NCBI GenBank assembly: GCA_902576335.1
Contig: CACGVC010000002.1
Span: forward strand, 62,001-126,000
Source: an uncultured Pelagibacteraceae bacterium
GTDB lineage: Bacteria > Pseudomonadota > Alphaproteobacteria > Pelagibacterales > Pelagibacteraceae
Direction of reading: 5' to 3'
DNA: 64,000 bases
Part shown: positions 19,576 through 28,203 of the stretch, piece after piece
How the letters are laid out: every line of letters starts with the position of its first letter
How positions within the stretch are numbered: the first letter of the stretch is position 1
Made by a program: the position numbers and the translations under genes
The notes under the pieces: generated by a model
Database searches by the model: none
The model's input: the letters and a program-made list of their open reading frames with translations, nothing else
Told to the model about the DNA's origin: nothing

Positions 19576-19836
19576 ATGGCTAATACAAAATCAGCAATCA
19601 AAAGAATTAGAAGAATATCAAAGCAAACTTCGGTCAACAAAATCAGAAAAAGTAGATATAAAAATGCAATAAAAAAAATGAATGTTTTATTGGAGAAAAA
19701 AGATAAGTCAAAAGCTTTAGAATTCTTACCTAAGTTGAATTCTGAATTGATGAAGATTGCTAAAACTGGGATAATTAAAAAACAAAATGCTTCTAGAAAT
19801 ATTTCTAGGATAACAAAAAAAATATCATCTATTTAA
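19576..19836 (+). CDS. rpsT: 30S ribosomal protein S20
   Basis: Small all-helical 16S rRNA-binding protein. The 86-residue product starts MANTKSAIKRIRR and ends with the S20 pattern KTGIIKKQNASRNISRITKK. A frame open 39 bp further upstream gives a non-conserved extension (from 19537) with no family support, so the ATG at 19576 is chosen. It is followed by a 357-bp non-coding region and then dnaA. Confidence 0.94.
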   Translation: MANTKSAIKRIRRISKQTSVNKIRKSRYKNAIKKMNVLLEKKDKSKALEFLPKLNSELMKIAKTGIIKKQNASRNISRITKKISSI

Positions 19837-19851
19837 TTTATATTAAGTATT

Positions 19852-19875
19852 GTCTGAGAGATACAACCTCAGGAC
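19852..19875 (+). other. Imperfect hairpin 15 bp after rpsT
   Basis: GTCTGAG (19852-19858) can pair with CTCAGGAC (19868-19875) with one bulged G and a 9-nt loop. No T-run follows, so it is not a standard intrinsic terminator. It may stabilise the rpsT 3' end or be part of a small structured RNA. Low confidence. Confidence 0.3.
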
Positions 19876-20016
19876 CTACAAAATCTGCAATTGAAATAAA
19901 TTACTATACAATATTTAGATTTAGTAAATAATCTGAACTATTTTGATTCAATTAAAGATTTTATTAACAAATTTATAAATATAAATGGTAGGAAAAATTT
20001 TTATAAAAAAAATTTG

Positions 20017-20042
20017 ACACAATCCTAGATTTTAATTTTTTT
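20017..20042 (+). repeat. dnaA-upstream repeat, copy 1
   Basis: First of three copies of ACACAATCCTAGATTTTA followed by a T-rich tail. The core holds a short palindrome, AATC-CTA-GATT. It starts 42 bp before copy 2 and about 177 bp before the dnaA ATG. The 18-base unit is identical in all three copies within otherwise low-complexity AT sequence. Confidence 0.75.
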
Positions 20043-20058
20043 AAAATTTTTTTATATT

Positions 20059-20086
20059 ACACAATCCTAGATTTTAATTTTTTTTT
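20059..20086 (+). repeat. dnaA-upstream repeat, copy 2
   Basis: Second copy of the ACACAATCCTAGATTTTA unit with tail AATTTTTTTT. It lies 42 bp (four helical turns) after copy 1 and 44 bp before copy 3, placing the copies on nearly the same DNA face. Confidence 0.75.
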
Positions 20087-20102
20087 AAAACTTATTTATA
20101 CG

Positions 20103-20129
20103 ACACAATCCTAGATTTTATTTTTTTTT
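20103..20129 (+). repeat. dnaA-upstream repeat, copy 3
   Basis: Third copy of the ACACAATCCTAGATTTTA unit with a T-run tail, ending 64 bp before the dnaA ATG. Its preceding bases (CGACAC) differ from those of copies 1 (TTGACAC) and 2 (ATTACAC), so identity begins at ACAC. Confidence 0.75.
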
Positions 20130-20193
20130 GAATTTATAAAATATTTTGTTGCAATAATTTTTATTATAGCACTTACTGAACTCTCTCATAAAT

Positions 20194-21612
20194 ATGGAAA
20201 ATATCTACAAAAATCTAGACTTAAATAAATCTAGTTCAAAAAAATTAGATTGGCTATTAATCCAACATGAGATGAAAAAAAAATTGGGATCCGAAGTTTA
20301 TGAAAGTTGGTTAAAAAAAATCGATTTTATTGACGAATTCAATAATTATATATTGATATCAGTGCCAACTAGATTTATTAGAGATTGGATAACATCAAGA
20401 TATTTAGACCAAATTTTACAGATCGTTAAAATTTTTAAAAAAGATCTAATTAGGATTGAATTTAAAATTGTGGAAAATAATATCAATTTAGATAATCAAA
20501 ATAATATTGATATTCCATCGAAAAAAAATGAAAATGTCTCTTTTTTAAAAGACTCTTTTTTACAGTATAATCGTGTAGATCATAATAAAAGATTTGAAAA
20601 TTTTGTAACTGGTAATAGTAATAAGCTTGCTTATGAAGCTTCATTAAAAGTTACCGAAAATCTTTCTCACTATAATCCTTTATATATTTATGGGGGTGTA
20701 GGGATGGGTAAAACACATTTATTAAATTCTATAGGTTTTGAATTAAAAAAAAGAAAAAAAGTAATGTTTGTTCCAGCAGAACGGTTTATGTATCAATTTA
20801 TTAAATCAATAAAGGCAAACGACATGGTAAGATTTAAGGAATATTTTCGAAACACCGATATATTGTTGATTGATGATATCCAATTTATGAACGGAAAAGA
20901 AGCTATGCAAGAAGAATTTTTTCATACCTTTAATGCTTTACTTGATAAAGGAAGTCAAATTATAGTATCTGCAGATAGATCTCCAAATAAATTGTCTAGA
21001 ATTCAAGAAAGAATAAAATCAAGATTCTCTGGAGGATTAGTTGTAGATATACAAAAACCTGATCTTGAATTAAGAAGAAATATTATTGAAAATAAAATTA
21101 ATGAATTAAACAAACTTTATGCTGACAAAATAGAAATTTCAAAGGAAATCAAAGATTTTATAAGTCTTGAAATCTCCAGTAGTATAAGAGAATTAGTTGG
21201 TGCTATTAATCGCCTAATATCTTTTTCAAGAATTTATAATAAATTACCTAATTTAGCTGAAACTAAGATAGTTCTAAAAGACTTATTAAATATTAATGAA
21301 AATAAAGTTACTATCGATTTAATACAGACTTTGGTGTGCAAATTCTTCAAAATTAGCAAGAATGAGATGTTGTCCTCAAGGAGATCAAGGTATTTGGTAA
21401 GACCTAGACAAACCGCCATATATCTTACGAAAATTCTTACATCAAAATCTTTGCCAGAAATAGGTAGAGAATTTTCAAACAGAGATCATACAACCATAAT
21501 ACATTCAGTAAAAACTATAGAGAGGTTAAAGGAGAATGATAAGGATATGGCAGAAAATATAAATAATTTAAAGAATCAAATATTATATAATACAAAAGAA
21601 AATGAAGTTTAG
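20194..21612 (+). CDS. dnaA: Chromosomal replication initiator protein DnaA
   Basis: AAA+ initiator that binds DnaA boxes and opens the origin. In the 472-residue protein, domain I carries the helical WLLIQHEMKKKLGSEVYESW. The AAA+ domain has Walker A GGVGMGKTH near residue 167 and Walker B LLIDDIQFM. The C-terminal DNA-binding domain has the signature FSNRDHTTIIHSVKTIERL. The length is normal. It is followed by dnaN with an 11-bp overlap. The unusual part is the repeat-bearing region upstream. Confidence 0.97.
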   Translation: MENIYKNLDLNKSSSKKLDWLLIQHEMKKKLGSEVYESWLKKIDFIDEFNNYILISVPTRFIRDWITSRYLDQILQIVKIFKKDLIRIEFKIVENNINLDNQNNIDIPSKKNENVSFLKDSFLQYNRVDHNKRFENFVTGNSNKLAYEASLKVTENLSHYNPLYIYGGVGMGKTHLLNSIGFELKKRKKVMFVPAERFMYQFIKSIKANDMVRFKEYFRNTDILLIDDIQFMNGKEAMQEEFFHTFNALLDKGSQIIVSADRSPNKLSRIQERIKSRFSGGLVVDIQKPDLELRRNIIENKINELNKLYADKIEISKEIKDFISLEISSSIRELVGAINRLISFSRIYNKLPNLAETKIVLKDLLNINENKVTIDLIQTLVCKFFKISKNEMLSSRRSRYLVRPRQTAIYLTKILTSKSLPEIGREFSNRDHTTIIHSVKTIERLKENDKDMAENINNLKNQILYNTKENEV

Positions 21613-22714
21613 TGTAAACCAACAGGATTTACAGCAAGCATTGAATTACTGTCAAGGGGTTATAGAAAAAAGAGGAACATTACCAATTTTATCAAATATT
21701 CTTTTGAATGCCATTAATTCAAAACTAATTTTAACTGCAACTGATCTAGACATTGTTTTTATCCATCAAATTAATAATGTCGAAGTATTTGAAGAGGGTA
21801 AAACTACTACAACGTCTTCTATAATGTATGATATAGTAAGAAAAATTTCCTCTGGAAAAAAAATTAATTTAACTTTAAACGATAAACATAAGTTAAATCT
21901 TGAGTCAGACAAATCCACTTTCAATTTAAATTGTATAAGTCATTCAGAGTTTCCTGTAACAGATGAAAATTTTAATCAAAATGAATTTTCGATTAAATCT
22001 AAGCAATTTTTAAAATTATTAAATAAGTGTAAGTTTTCAATCTCGAATGATGAAACAAGGCACTATTTAAGTGGTATATATTTACACCAAACCGAAGTCG
22101 ATGAAAAAAAATATTTGACCGCTGTAGCTACTGATAGTCACAGAATGTCAATTTCAAAAATTAGACTAGAAAAACAAATTGATTTTGAACCTATAATTTT
22201 ACCAAAAAAAACCATTTTTCAATTATGTGCTATTTTAGATAACTATGATGGTGAAGTAAAAATCTCAAACATGAAGTCAAAAATTAAGTTTGAATTAAGT
22301 AATAGCATTCTTATTTCAAAACTTATTGATGGAAAATTCCCTAATTATATCCAAGTAATACCAAAAAATAATCAAAAAAAATTAGAGATCGATTTAAAAT
22401 TATTTTTAAATTCAGTAGACAGGGTTGCATCAGTTTCGTTAGACAAAAAGGACGGTGTAAAATTTAGTCTTAAAAAAGATACCTTAAATCTGTCCGTTAA
22501 TAATACAAATAGCGGAGATGGCAATGAGACTATTGCAACAAAATTTGAGCATGATCTAGAAATTAGTTTTAATTCAAGGTATCTGATTGATGTAGCCTCG
22601 CAGCTAGACGGTGAGAAAATTGAATTGCATTTTAATGATACTGGCTCACCTGTGTTAATTAAGGATCCAAGTGATTTTGATAGTATTTTTATTGTAATGC
22701 CAATGAAAGGCTAA
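21602..22714 (+). CDS. dnaN: DNA polymerase III beta sliding clamp
   Basis: Ring-forming dimeric clamp that tethers polymerase III to DNA. The 370-residue product has three clamp folds, opening with MKFSVNQQDLQQALNYCQGVIEKRGTLPILSNI in conserved positions and ending in the family's IVMPMKG tail. The ATG lies within the last codons of dnaA (11-bp overlap), so the genes are coupled. The stop overlaps the convergent plsC-like gene by 4 bp. Confidence 0.96.
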   Translation: MKFSVNQQDLQQALNYCQGVIEKRGTLPILSNILLNAINSKLILTATDLDIVFIHQINNVEVFEEGKTTTTSSIMYDIVRKISSGKKINLTLNDKHKLNLESDKSTFNLNCISHSEFPVTDENFNQNEFSIKSKQFLKLLNKCKFSISNDETRHYLSGIYLHQTEVDEKKYLTAVATDSHRMSISKIRLEKQIDFEPIILPKKTIFQLCAILDNYDGEVKISNMKSKIKFELSNSILISKLIDGKFPNYIQVIPKNNQKKLEIDLKLFLNSVDRVASVSLDKKDGVKFSLKKDTLNLSVNNTNSGDGNETIATKFEHDLEISFNSRYLIDVASQLDGEKIELHFNDTGSPVLIKDPSDFDSIFIVMPMKG

Positions 22715-23412
22715 CGAATTAAGTCTAGTTCGTCATAAATTCTTTTTTGTAGTATTTGTAAAAATTCCTCTTTTTGTAATCCAGGTCCAATTGGCTTAAG
22801 TATTGATATAGTAATTACCTTATTAGTTTTTTTAATACCCTTTTTAGGCCACACATAACCCGAATTTATTGCAACTGGTTGACATAAAATATTTAATTTT
22901 TCGTAAATTCTTGATGCTCCTTTTTTAAAGGGTGGTCGATCTTCTGGTAACACTCTAGTGGCTTGTGGAAAAATAATTATTGGTCTTTTAGAATTTTGAA
23001 TTGTTTCTGAAATATCGTCAAAAAAATTAAGGTTATCCTTCGTAATCTTATCTCGTTTTATTGAAATAGAGCCTATCTTTTTTAAATACCAACCAAAAAC
23101 GGGAATTCTCATAAGTTCATTTTTCAAAATAAATACTGGTGAATTAAAAATGGTTTGAAGAAAAAAAGTTTCAAACATTGATTGATGTGAAGAGGCGATA
23201 AAAAACTTTCCGTTATTTATCATATTATTTTTTCCTTTAATAATTATCTTTGTTGATAGAATGATTTTCAGACAATATTGCGACCAATAACCCATAAGTT
23301 TTCCACCAAACAAGGTAATTTTTTGTGGCAACAAAAGTGAAGGTAAAAAAATTATTGATATAAAGATAATTCCTGAAAAAAAAGAAAATGAAAATAAAAA
23401 GTTTCTTATCAT
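22711..23412 (-). CDS. 1-acyl-sn-glycerol-3-phosphate acyltransferase (PlsC family)
   Basis: Transfers an acyl chain to lysophosphatidic acid in phospholipid synthesis. The 233-residue protein has an N-terminal hydrophobic anchor (residues about 5-30), the acyltransferase block I as H76-QSMF-E81 (H-x4-E in place of the standard H-x4-D), block II around the IKRD segment and block III FPQATR in place of FPEGTR. The same-direction neighbour upstream is lysA, 12 bp away. The family call is secure; the exact acceptor is not shown by sequence. Confidence 0.82.
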   Translation of the reverse strand: MIRNFLFSFSFFSGIIFISIIFLPSLLLPQKITLFGGKLMGYWSQYCLKIILSTKIIIKGKNNMINNGKFFIASSHQSMFETFFLQTIFNSPVFILKNELMRIPVFGWYLKKIGSISIKRDKITKDNLNFFDDISETIQNSKRPIIIFPQATRVLPEDRPPFKKGASRIYEKLNILCQPVAINSGYVWPKKGIKKTNKVITISILKPIGPGLQKEEFLQILQKRIYDELDLIR

Positions 23413-23424
23413 ATTTAGATAACT

Positions 23425-24639
23425 TTAAATTATTTCAATAAGTTTTTGTCTTTTTGAGATTATCTTAGCTTTTGATTTTTCAATCAATATTTCTGCTGGC
23501 TTGGGTCTTAAATTATAATTTGAACTTAAAGATATACCATAAGCTCCAACATCACAAATTATGATTAAATCATTCTCCCTTAATTTTTGAAACTTTTTGT
23601 ATGATCCAAATTTATCAGTGCTCTCACAAATTGGTCCAACAAATTCATAGACTTTATTTGTATACCTGTTATTTTTAATAGCAGGTTTAATTTGATGTTT
23701 TGCACCATATAAGGCTGGCCGTATAAGATCATTCATGGCTGCATCTAATATTATAAAATTTTTTTTATATCCTTCTTTATTGTAAATTACTTTTGATATT
23801 AAAACGCCTGTATTACCAATTATAGATCTACCTGGTTCTAGTATAATTTTAGATTTATTTTTTTTTAAAAATTTTTCTATACTATTAGAATATTTATTTA
23901 GATTTAAAGTTTTCTTCTCTTTATTGTAATTAATTCCCATTCCACCGCCTAAATCAATATATTCAAAATTGAACTTGGTTTTTTTTATAATTTTATCGAG
24001 TATCTTCAGCATTTTTTCATACGGTTTGGAGTCTAAGATTTGACTTCCTATATGGACACTTAAGCATCTCAAATTTAAATTTTTTGATTTTTTCACATAT
24101 TTAACAAGCGTCAGGAATACTTTATCGGAAACCCCAAATTTATTTTCTTTTTTTCCTGTTGATATTTGGCTCAAAGTTTTTGCGTCTGTATTTGGATTTA
24201 ATCTAATTCCTACATTAACTTTGGTTTTGTGCCTCCTAGCAATTTTTTCTATTTGTAAAATTTCATTTTTAGACTCTGCATTTATAAGTAAAATTTTTTT
24301 TTTAATTGCATATTCAATTTCAACTTTAGTTTTACCAACTCCTGAAAAAACAATATTTTTTGGCTTTATACCAGCCTTAAGGGCTTTCATTAGTTCGCCA
24401 ATTGAAACAACATCAGCACCCAAACCTTGTTTGCCTATTTCGCTTAACAGATTTGTATTGGGATTAGATTTTACAGAAAAGCATATAATTGGGTCAATTT
24501 TTTTAAAATTATTTTTTAAATTCTTAATGTTATTCTTAAGCCCTTTCAAAGAATAACAATAAAGTGGTGTTCCAAATCTCTTAGCTAAATAAGGTGCTTC
24601 AATACCGTCAACAAAAAAAGTTTTATTTACATATCTCAT
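23425..24639 (-). CDS. lysA: Diaminopimelate decarboxylase
   Basis: PLP enzyme making L-lysine from meso-diaminopimelate. The 404-residue fold-type III decarboxylase has the PLP lysine K57 in FSVKSNPN, the glycine loop DLGGGMGINY that holds the cofactor phosphate, EPGRSI and the second-domain active-site Cys in GPICESTDKFG. The length is typical. Its ATG overlaps the stop of the small lipoprotein gene as ATGA, giving an argH-lptM-lysA operon. Confidence 0.95.
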   Translation of the reverse strand: MRYVNKTFFVDGIEAPYLAKRFGTPLYCYSLKGLKNNIKNLKNNFKKIDPIICFSVKSNPNTNLLSEIGKQGLGADVVSIGELMKALKAGIKPKNIVFSGVGKTKVEIEYAIKKKILLINAESKNEILQIEKIARRHKTKVNVGIRLNPNTDAKTLSQISTGKKENKFGVSDKVFLTLVKYVKKSKNLNLRCLSVHIGSQILDSKPYEKMLKILDKIIKKTKFNFEYIDLGGGMGINYNKEKKTLNLNKYSNSIEKFLKKNKSKIILEPGRSIIGNTGVLISKVIYNKEGYKKNFIILDAAMNDLIRPALYGAKHQIKPAIKNNRYTNKVYEFVGPICESTDKFGSYKKFQKLRENDLIIICDVGAYGISLSSNYNLRPKPAEILIEKSKAKIISKRQKLIEII

Positions 24640-24761
24640 GAATATTTTGTAGCATAATAAGGTATTTTGGAAGTTGGTTCTTTATAAGTAGGATCTCCCC
24701 TTTTTCCACAAGACATTATTAGTAGGCAAATTATTAATAAAAGATAAAATTTTTTCATCAT
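24636..24761 (-). CDS. lptM: Small LptM-like lipoprotein (41 aa)
   Basis: A 41-codon frame squeezed between argH and lysA, overlapping each by an ATGA. It opens MMKKFYLLLIICLLIMSC, a lipoprotein signal with lipobox LIMSC. The mature peptide begins CGKRGDPTYKEP, matching the CGxxGP/D-x-Y-x-P pattern of LptM/YifL, the small lipoprotein that assists LptD assembly and is often encoded beside lysA. The gene is short, so the call rests on lipobox, motif, perfect operon fit and neighbour. Confidence 0.75.
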   Translation of the reverse strand: MMKKFYLLLIICLLIMSCGKRGDPTYKEPTSKIPYYATKYS

Positions 24762-26149
24762 AATTGTTTCTTATATTTTATTATCATTTTTTTAATATTA
24801 TCAAAAGCAGTTCCTCCATATGATTTCTTTGAATTTACAGAATTATTTAAATCGAATACTTTTAGAACATCTTTTGTCAAATTTGGTTCGATTTTTTTTA
24901 AATCATATAATGTTAACTCATCTAGTTTTTTTTTTCTTTTCTCAGCCATATTAATTATAGCGGCTGTTTTTTGGTAAGCATCTCTGAAAGATCTAGAATG
25001 ATTTTTAACAATATAGTCAGCTAAATCAGTCGCAGTGATATAACCTCTGCTGGCCAGTTCTAACATTCTTTTTTTATTAGGACTGAAATTATTTAAAATT
25101 TCATCAAGAATTTTTAAACAGTTAATTAAAGTATCATTAGTTTTAAAAATTATCTCCTTATCTTCTTGAAGATCTTTATAATAAGATAAAGGCAAACCTT
25201 TAAGTACAGTTAACATTGAAAATAAATTTCCGTACATTCCTCCCGTTTTTCCCCTCAAAAATTCTAGCATATCTGGATTTTTTTTTTGAGGCATAATGGA
25301 AGATCCTGTTACAATTTTGTCTGATAAATTTATTAAATTAAAACCGTCAGAGTTCCAAATTATCAATTCCTCAGCTATTCTCGATATATGCATTGCGCAT
25401 ACAGAACAACTATATAAAAAGTCTATAACGAAATCCCTGTCTGATATCGTATCTACGGAATTATTGGTAGGGCTTTTAAAACCTAATTTTTTGGTTGTAA
25501 GTCTTCTATCTATATTGAAAGAAGTTCCAGTTAATGCGCATACACCAAGAGGATTTTCATTAAGACTTTCCAAATTATTTAAAAATCTTTTTCTATCTCT
25601 AGTAAACATTTCAACATAAGACATTAAGTAATGACCTAAAGATAAAGCTTGAGCATTTTTTAGGTGGGTGAAACCTGGCATAATAGTTTTAATATTTTTT
25701 TCTGCAACCTTAAGATTGGTTTTAATTAATTTTTTTAAATTTAAATCTACATTTTGAGTTGCTGATTTCATCCATATCTTTAAATCTGTAATAACTTGAT
25801 CATTTCTTGATCTGGCCGTATGAATGTAGCCTGCATCATCACCTATCAATTGTGTGAGTCTTTTTTCTATATTCATATGAATATCCTCAAATTCTTTATT
25901 AAATTCAAATTTATTATTCAGTATTTCTTTTTCAATTTTATTAAGCCCATAGATAATTTTATTTTTAATTTTAAAAGAAATAATTTTTTGTTTAAAAAGC
26001 ATTTCTACGTGAGCGATAGATCCGATTATATCTTCTTTAAAAAGTTTCTTATCAATGTTAATTGAGCCTCCATATCTTTTATAGAGAGCAGATGTCTTCG
26101 CTTTTATTCGGCTATTCCAAATTGCCTTATTGTTTTTATTTTTTACCAT
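24758..26149 (-). CDS. argH: Argininosuccinate lyase
   Basis: Last step of arginine synthesis, cleaving argininosuccinate to arginine and fumarate. The 463-residue fumarase/aspartase-superfamily protein has the signature GSSIMPQKKNPD near residues 280-292, HTARSRNDQV near the N-terminus and TGTSFNIDR. The length is typical. It heads the argH-lptM-lysA operon and diverges from the TlpA-like gene 24 bp away. Confidence 0.96.
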   Translation of the reverse strand: MVKNKNNKAIWNSRIKAKTSALYKRYGGSINIDKKLFKEDIIGSIAHVEMLFKQKIISFKIKNKIIYGLNKIEKEILNNKFEFNKEFEDIHMNIEKRLTQLIGDDAGYIHTARSRNDQVITDLKIWMKSATQNVDLNLKKLIKTNLKVAEKNIKTIMPGFTHLKNAQALSLGHYLMSYVEMFTRDRKRFLNNLESLNENPLGVCALTGTSFNIDRRLTTKKLGFKSPTNNSVDTISDRDFVIDFLYSCSVCAMHISRIAEELIIWNSDGFNLINLSDKIVTGSSIMPQKKNPDMLEFLRGKTGGMYGNLFSMLTVLKGLPLSYYKDLQEDKEIIFKTNDTLINCLKILDEILNNFSPNKKRMLELASRGYITATDLADYIVKNHSRSFRDAYQKTAAIINMAEKRKKKLDELTLYDLKKIEPNLTKDVLKVFDLNNSVNSKKSYGGTAFDNIKKMIIKYKKQL

Positions 26150-26173
26150 GCTAATTATTTATACCTTTTTAAT

Positions 26174-26683
26174 ATGAGATTTTTAGTAATATTTATATTT
26201 TTAATTTCAAATACGTTTGCAAATGAAACACCAAATATTAAAAACCTTATAATTAATAAAGAATTAAAAGAATATACAAATTTAACCATCTTAGATGATC
26301 AAAATAATCAACTAAATTTAAGTGATTATAAAGGAAACATTTTATTGCTAAATTTTTGGGCAACTTGGTGTGCTCCATGCAAAGAAGAAATGCCATCGTT
26401 AGATTTATTGAAATCAAACAAAGATTTAAATAACCTTAAAATTTTTCCTGTAAATGTCGGACAGGATAATGTTAAAAAAGCTAAAAAATTTTTTGATGAT
26501 ATGAACATTAAAAATTTAAATTTATATTTCGATGAAAATATTAATTTAACAAAAAAATTTGCTTTAAGAGGAATTCCAACATCAATTTTACTTGATAAAA
26601 ATGGAAAAGAATTTGCTAGAGTTATTGGTTCATTAGATTTTAATGACGAAAATTTTATTGAGTGGCTAAAACTTTATAATTAG
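26174..26683 (+). CDS. TlpA-like periplasmic thioredoxin-fold protein
   Basis: The 169-residue protein has a signal peptide (RFLVIFIFLISNTFA, cleavage near FA-NE) and a thioredoxin domain whose redox pair C66-A-P-C69 sits in FWATWCAPCKEEMPSL. A cis-Pro loop is in LRGIPTSILLDKNGKE. The signature is that of TlpA/ResA proteins, which reduce periplasmic disulfides, often for cytochrome c or oxidase assembly. The exact partner is unknown. It converges on the HIG1-type gene with a 4-bp overlap. Confidence 0.85.
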   Translation: MRFLVIFIFLISNTFANETPNIKNLIINKELKEYTNLTILDDQNNQLNLSDYKGNILLLNFWATWCAPCKEEMPSLDLLKSNKDLNNLKIFPVNVGQDNVKKAKKFFDDMNIKNLNLYFDENINLTKKFALRGIPTSILLDKNGKEFARVIGSLDFNDENFIEWLKLYN

Positions 26684-26883
26684 TTTTTAAAAAAATATGC
26701 AAAGCCCACTAATACGATAATAGCAATAAATTGTAATATTACTCTCAACTGCATTAATTTATTCGAGTATTTTTTACTAGTTTCTCCTCCTTTAAATAAA
26801 GTTCCAATTCCAAGTATAAGGACTATTCCTACTACTATTAGTAGTGCTATTGATAGCACTTTTAAAATTATTCCAGAAATCAT
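26680..26883 (-). CDS. HIG1-like twin-transmembrane protein
   Basis: The 67-residue protein has two membrane helices (residues about 4-27 and 46-64) joined by the loop KGGETSKKYSNKLMQLRVILQ. That loop matches the GGE...SNKLM-x-RV-x-LQ pattern of the alphaproteobacterial twin-transmembrane/HIG1-domain family, some of which modulate cytochrome oxidase supercomplexes. It overlaps the end of the TlpA-like gene on the other strand. The function here is not established. Confidence 0.65.
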   Translation of the reverse strand: MISGIILKVLSIALLIVVGIVLILGIGTLFKGGETSKKYSNKLMQLRVILQFIAIIVLVGFAYFFKN

Positions 26884-26932
26884 TTACTTATTGTAGGGTG
26901 TTTTTAAAATAAAAAAACATTAATTATAAACT

Positions 26933-27592
26933 ATGACATTTTGTCTTGACACACTAATATTGAAACCTGAGAGGGGTTTAGAAATTGAGAATGCAATAAT
27001 TTTACTTCATGGGTATGGGGGTGATGGTCAAGATATTAGTATGCTATCTTTAGGCTGGAGACGTCATTTGCCTAATACAATTTTTATTTGTCCAAACGGT
27101 CATGAAAAATGTTCAATAAATCCTTCAGGCTATCAGTGGTTTGATTTATCAAAGGATGATCCAGAATATATTCTAAATGAATCAAAAAAAGCAGAAACTA
27201 AACTAAATAAATTTATAAACGAAATAAAAAATGAATTTAAATTACAGAATAATAAAATTTGTTTATCTGGTTTTAGTCAAGGGTGCATGATGTCATTAAA
27301 CTTAGGTTTAATTTCTGATCAAAGATACAATTGTATAGTAGGTTTTTCAGGAAAAATAATTAATCAAGAATATTTAACGAAAAAGAAGAATGTTGATGCA
27401 GATATTTTAATGATTCACGGTGACGCAGATGAAATAGTTTCACCTAATTTCTTACTTGAAGCTAAGGATTTTTTTATTAGGAATAGTGTTAACGTCGAAA
27501 CACAACTCATAAAAAACTGCGGACATCATATCCCAGTAGAAGCTTCAAGCATAGGATTAAATTATATTTTAGAAAAATTTAATAATCGCTAA
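26933..27592 (+). CDS. Carboxylesterase/phospholipase-type alpha/beta hydrolase
   Basis: Alpha/beta hydrolase of the Abhydrolase_2 (YpfH-like) family. The 219-residue protein has the oxyanion region LLHGYGGDGQD, nucleophile S115 in GFSQGCMM, the acid in HGDADEIV and the catalytic His in NCGHHIP. There is no signal peptide, so it is cytoplasmic. Family members hydrolyse carboxylic or lysophospholipid esters; the substrate here is unknown. The intergenic gap to the downstream HNH gene is short, and both are on the plus strand. Confidence 0.82.
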   Translation: MTFCLDTLILKPERGLEIENAIILLHGYGGDGQDISMLSLGWRRHLPNTIFICPNGHEKCSINPSGYQWFDLSKDDPEYILNESKKAETKLNKFINEIKNEFKLQNNKICLSGFSQGCMMSLNLGLISDQRYNCIVGFSGKIINQEYLTKKKNVDADILMIHGDADEIVSPNFLLEAKDFFIRNSVNVETQLIKNCGHHIPVEASSIGLNYILEKFNNR

Positions 27593-27630
27593 TTATTGAA
27601 ATAATTTTTTAATTGAGCTACTATCATCTG

Positions 27631-28200
27631 ATGAATAATTTTGTTGAACAAAATGTTTCTTTAGAAAAATGTCCTGCATTAGTTTTAAATGCAGATTATA
27701 GACCGTTAAGCTACTATCCTTTATCCTTGTGGTCTTGGCAAGATACTGTCAAGTCTGTATTTTTGGATAGAGTTATTATAGTAAGTAGTTATGACAGAAT
27801 AATCAGGAGTCCATCTTTTAATATGCAGCTACCGAGTGTTATTGCATTAAAAAATTATATTGTGCCCCAAACTAAACCAAGTTTTACAAGATTTAACGTT
27901 TTTTTAAGAGATAAATTTTCTTGTCAATATTGTGGTAGTGGTGAAGAGCTAACTTTTGATCACTTGTTGCCAAGATCTAAAGGGGGAGAAACTAATTGGG
28001 ATAACGTTGTAACAGCTTGTTCTGAATGTAATGTTAAAAAGGGTGGTAAACTTTTAAAAACATCAGGAATGAAGTTAAGTCAGTACCCTTATCAACCTTC
28101 AACAGAAGATCTGCATCGTAACGGAAAAAATTTTCCTCCAAATTATCTACATAAAAGTTGGATGGATTATCTGTATTGGGATGTTGAGCTTGAAGCTTAA
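27631..28200 (+). CDS. HNH endonuclease family protein
   Basis: The 189-residue protein has the zinc-binding HNH motif: CQYCG, then TFDHLLPRSKGGETNWDNVV, then ACSECN. This type, with N-terminal LNADYRPLSYYPLSLWSWQ, is widespread as a single-copy gene in alphaproteobacteria, where its role is not well defined; it is not linked here to any mobile element or restriction gene. The ATG at 27631 is preferred to an upstream TTG at 27613. Confidence 0.82.
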   Translation: MNNFVEQNVSLEKCPALVLNADYRPLSYYPLSLWSWQDTVKSVFLDRVIIVSSYDRIIRSPSFNMQLPSVIALKNYIVPQTKPSFTRFNVFLRDKFSCQYCGSGEELTFDHLLPRSKGGETNWDNVVTACSECNVKKGGKLLKTSGMKLSQYPYQPSTEDLHRNGKNFPPNYLHKSWMDYLYWDVELEA

Positions 28201-28203
28201 TCT

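Larger units (their letters stand above)
19837..20193. other. Long AT-rich intergenic region upstream of dnaA
   Basis: These 357 bases between rpsT and dnaA form the longest gene-free stretch in the window. No frame worth calling is visible on either strand. It contains an imperfect GC-containing hairpin just after rpsT, a long run of nearly pure A/T, and three copies of one repeat close to dnaA. The region could hold the dnaA promoter and possibly an origin. I see no canonical DnaA box (TTATNCACA) without at least two mismatches. Confidence 0.6.

Noticed and set aside
19852..19880. Thiamine pyrophosphate riboswitch suggested by CTGAGA...TAC
   Set aside because: The remaining conserved TPP segments (ACCTGATCTGG and the P3/P4 core) are missing, and the next gene is dnaA.
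20017..20129. CRISPR-like array before dnaA
   Set aside because: Only three 18-base units, low-complexity spacers of about 25 bp and no cas genes.
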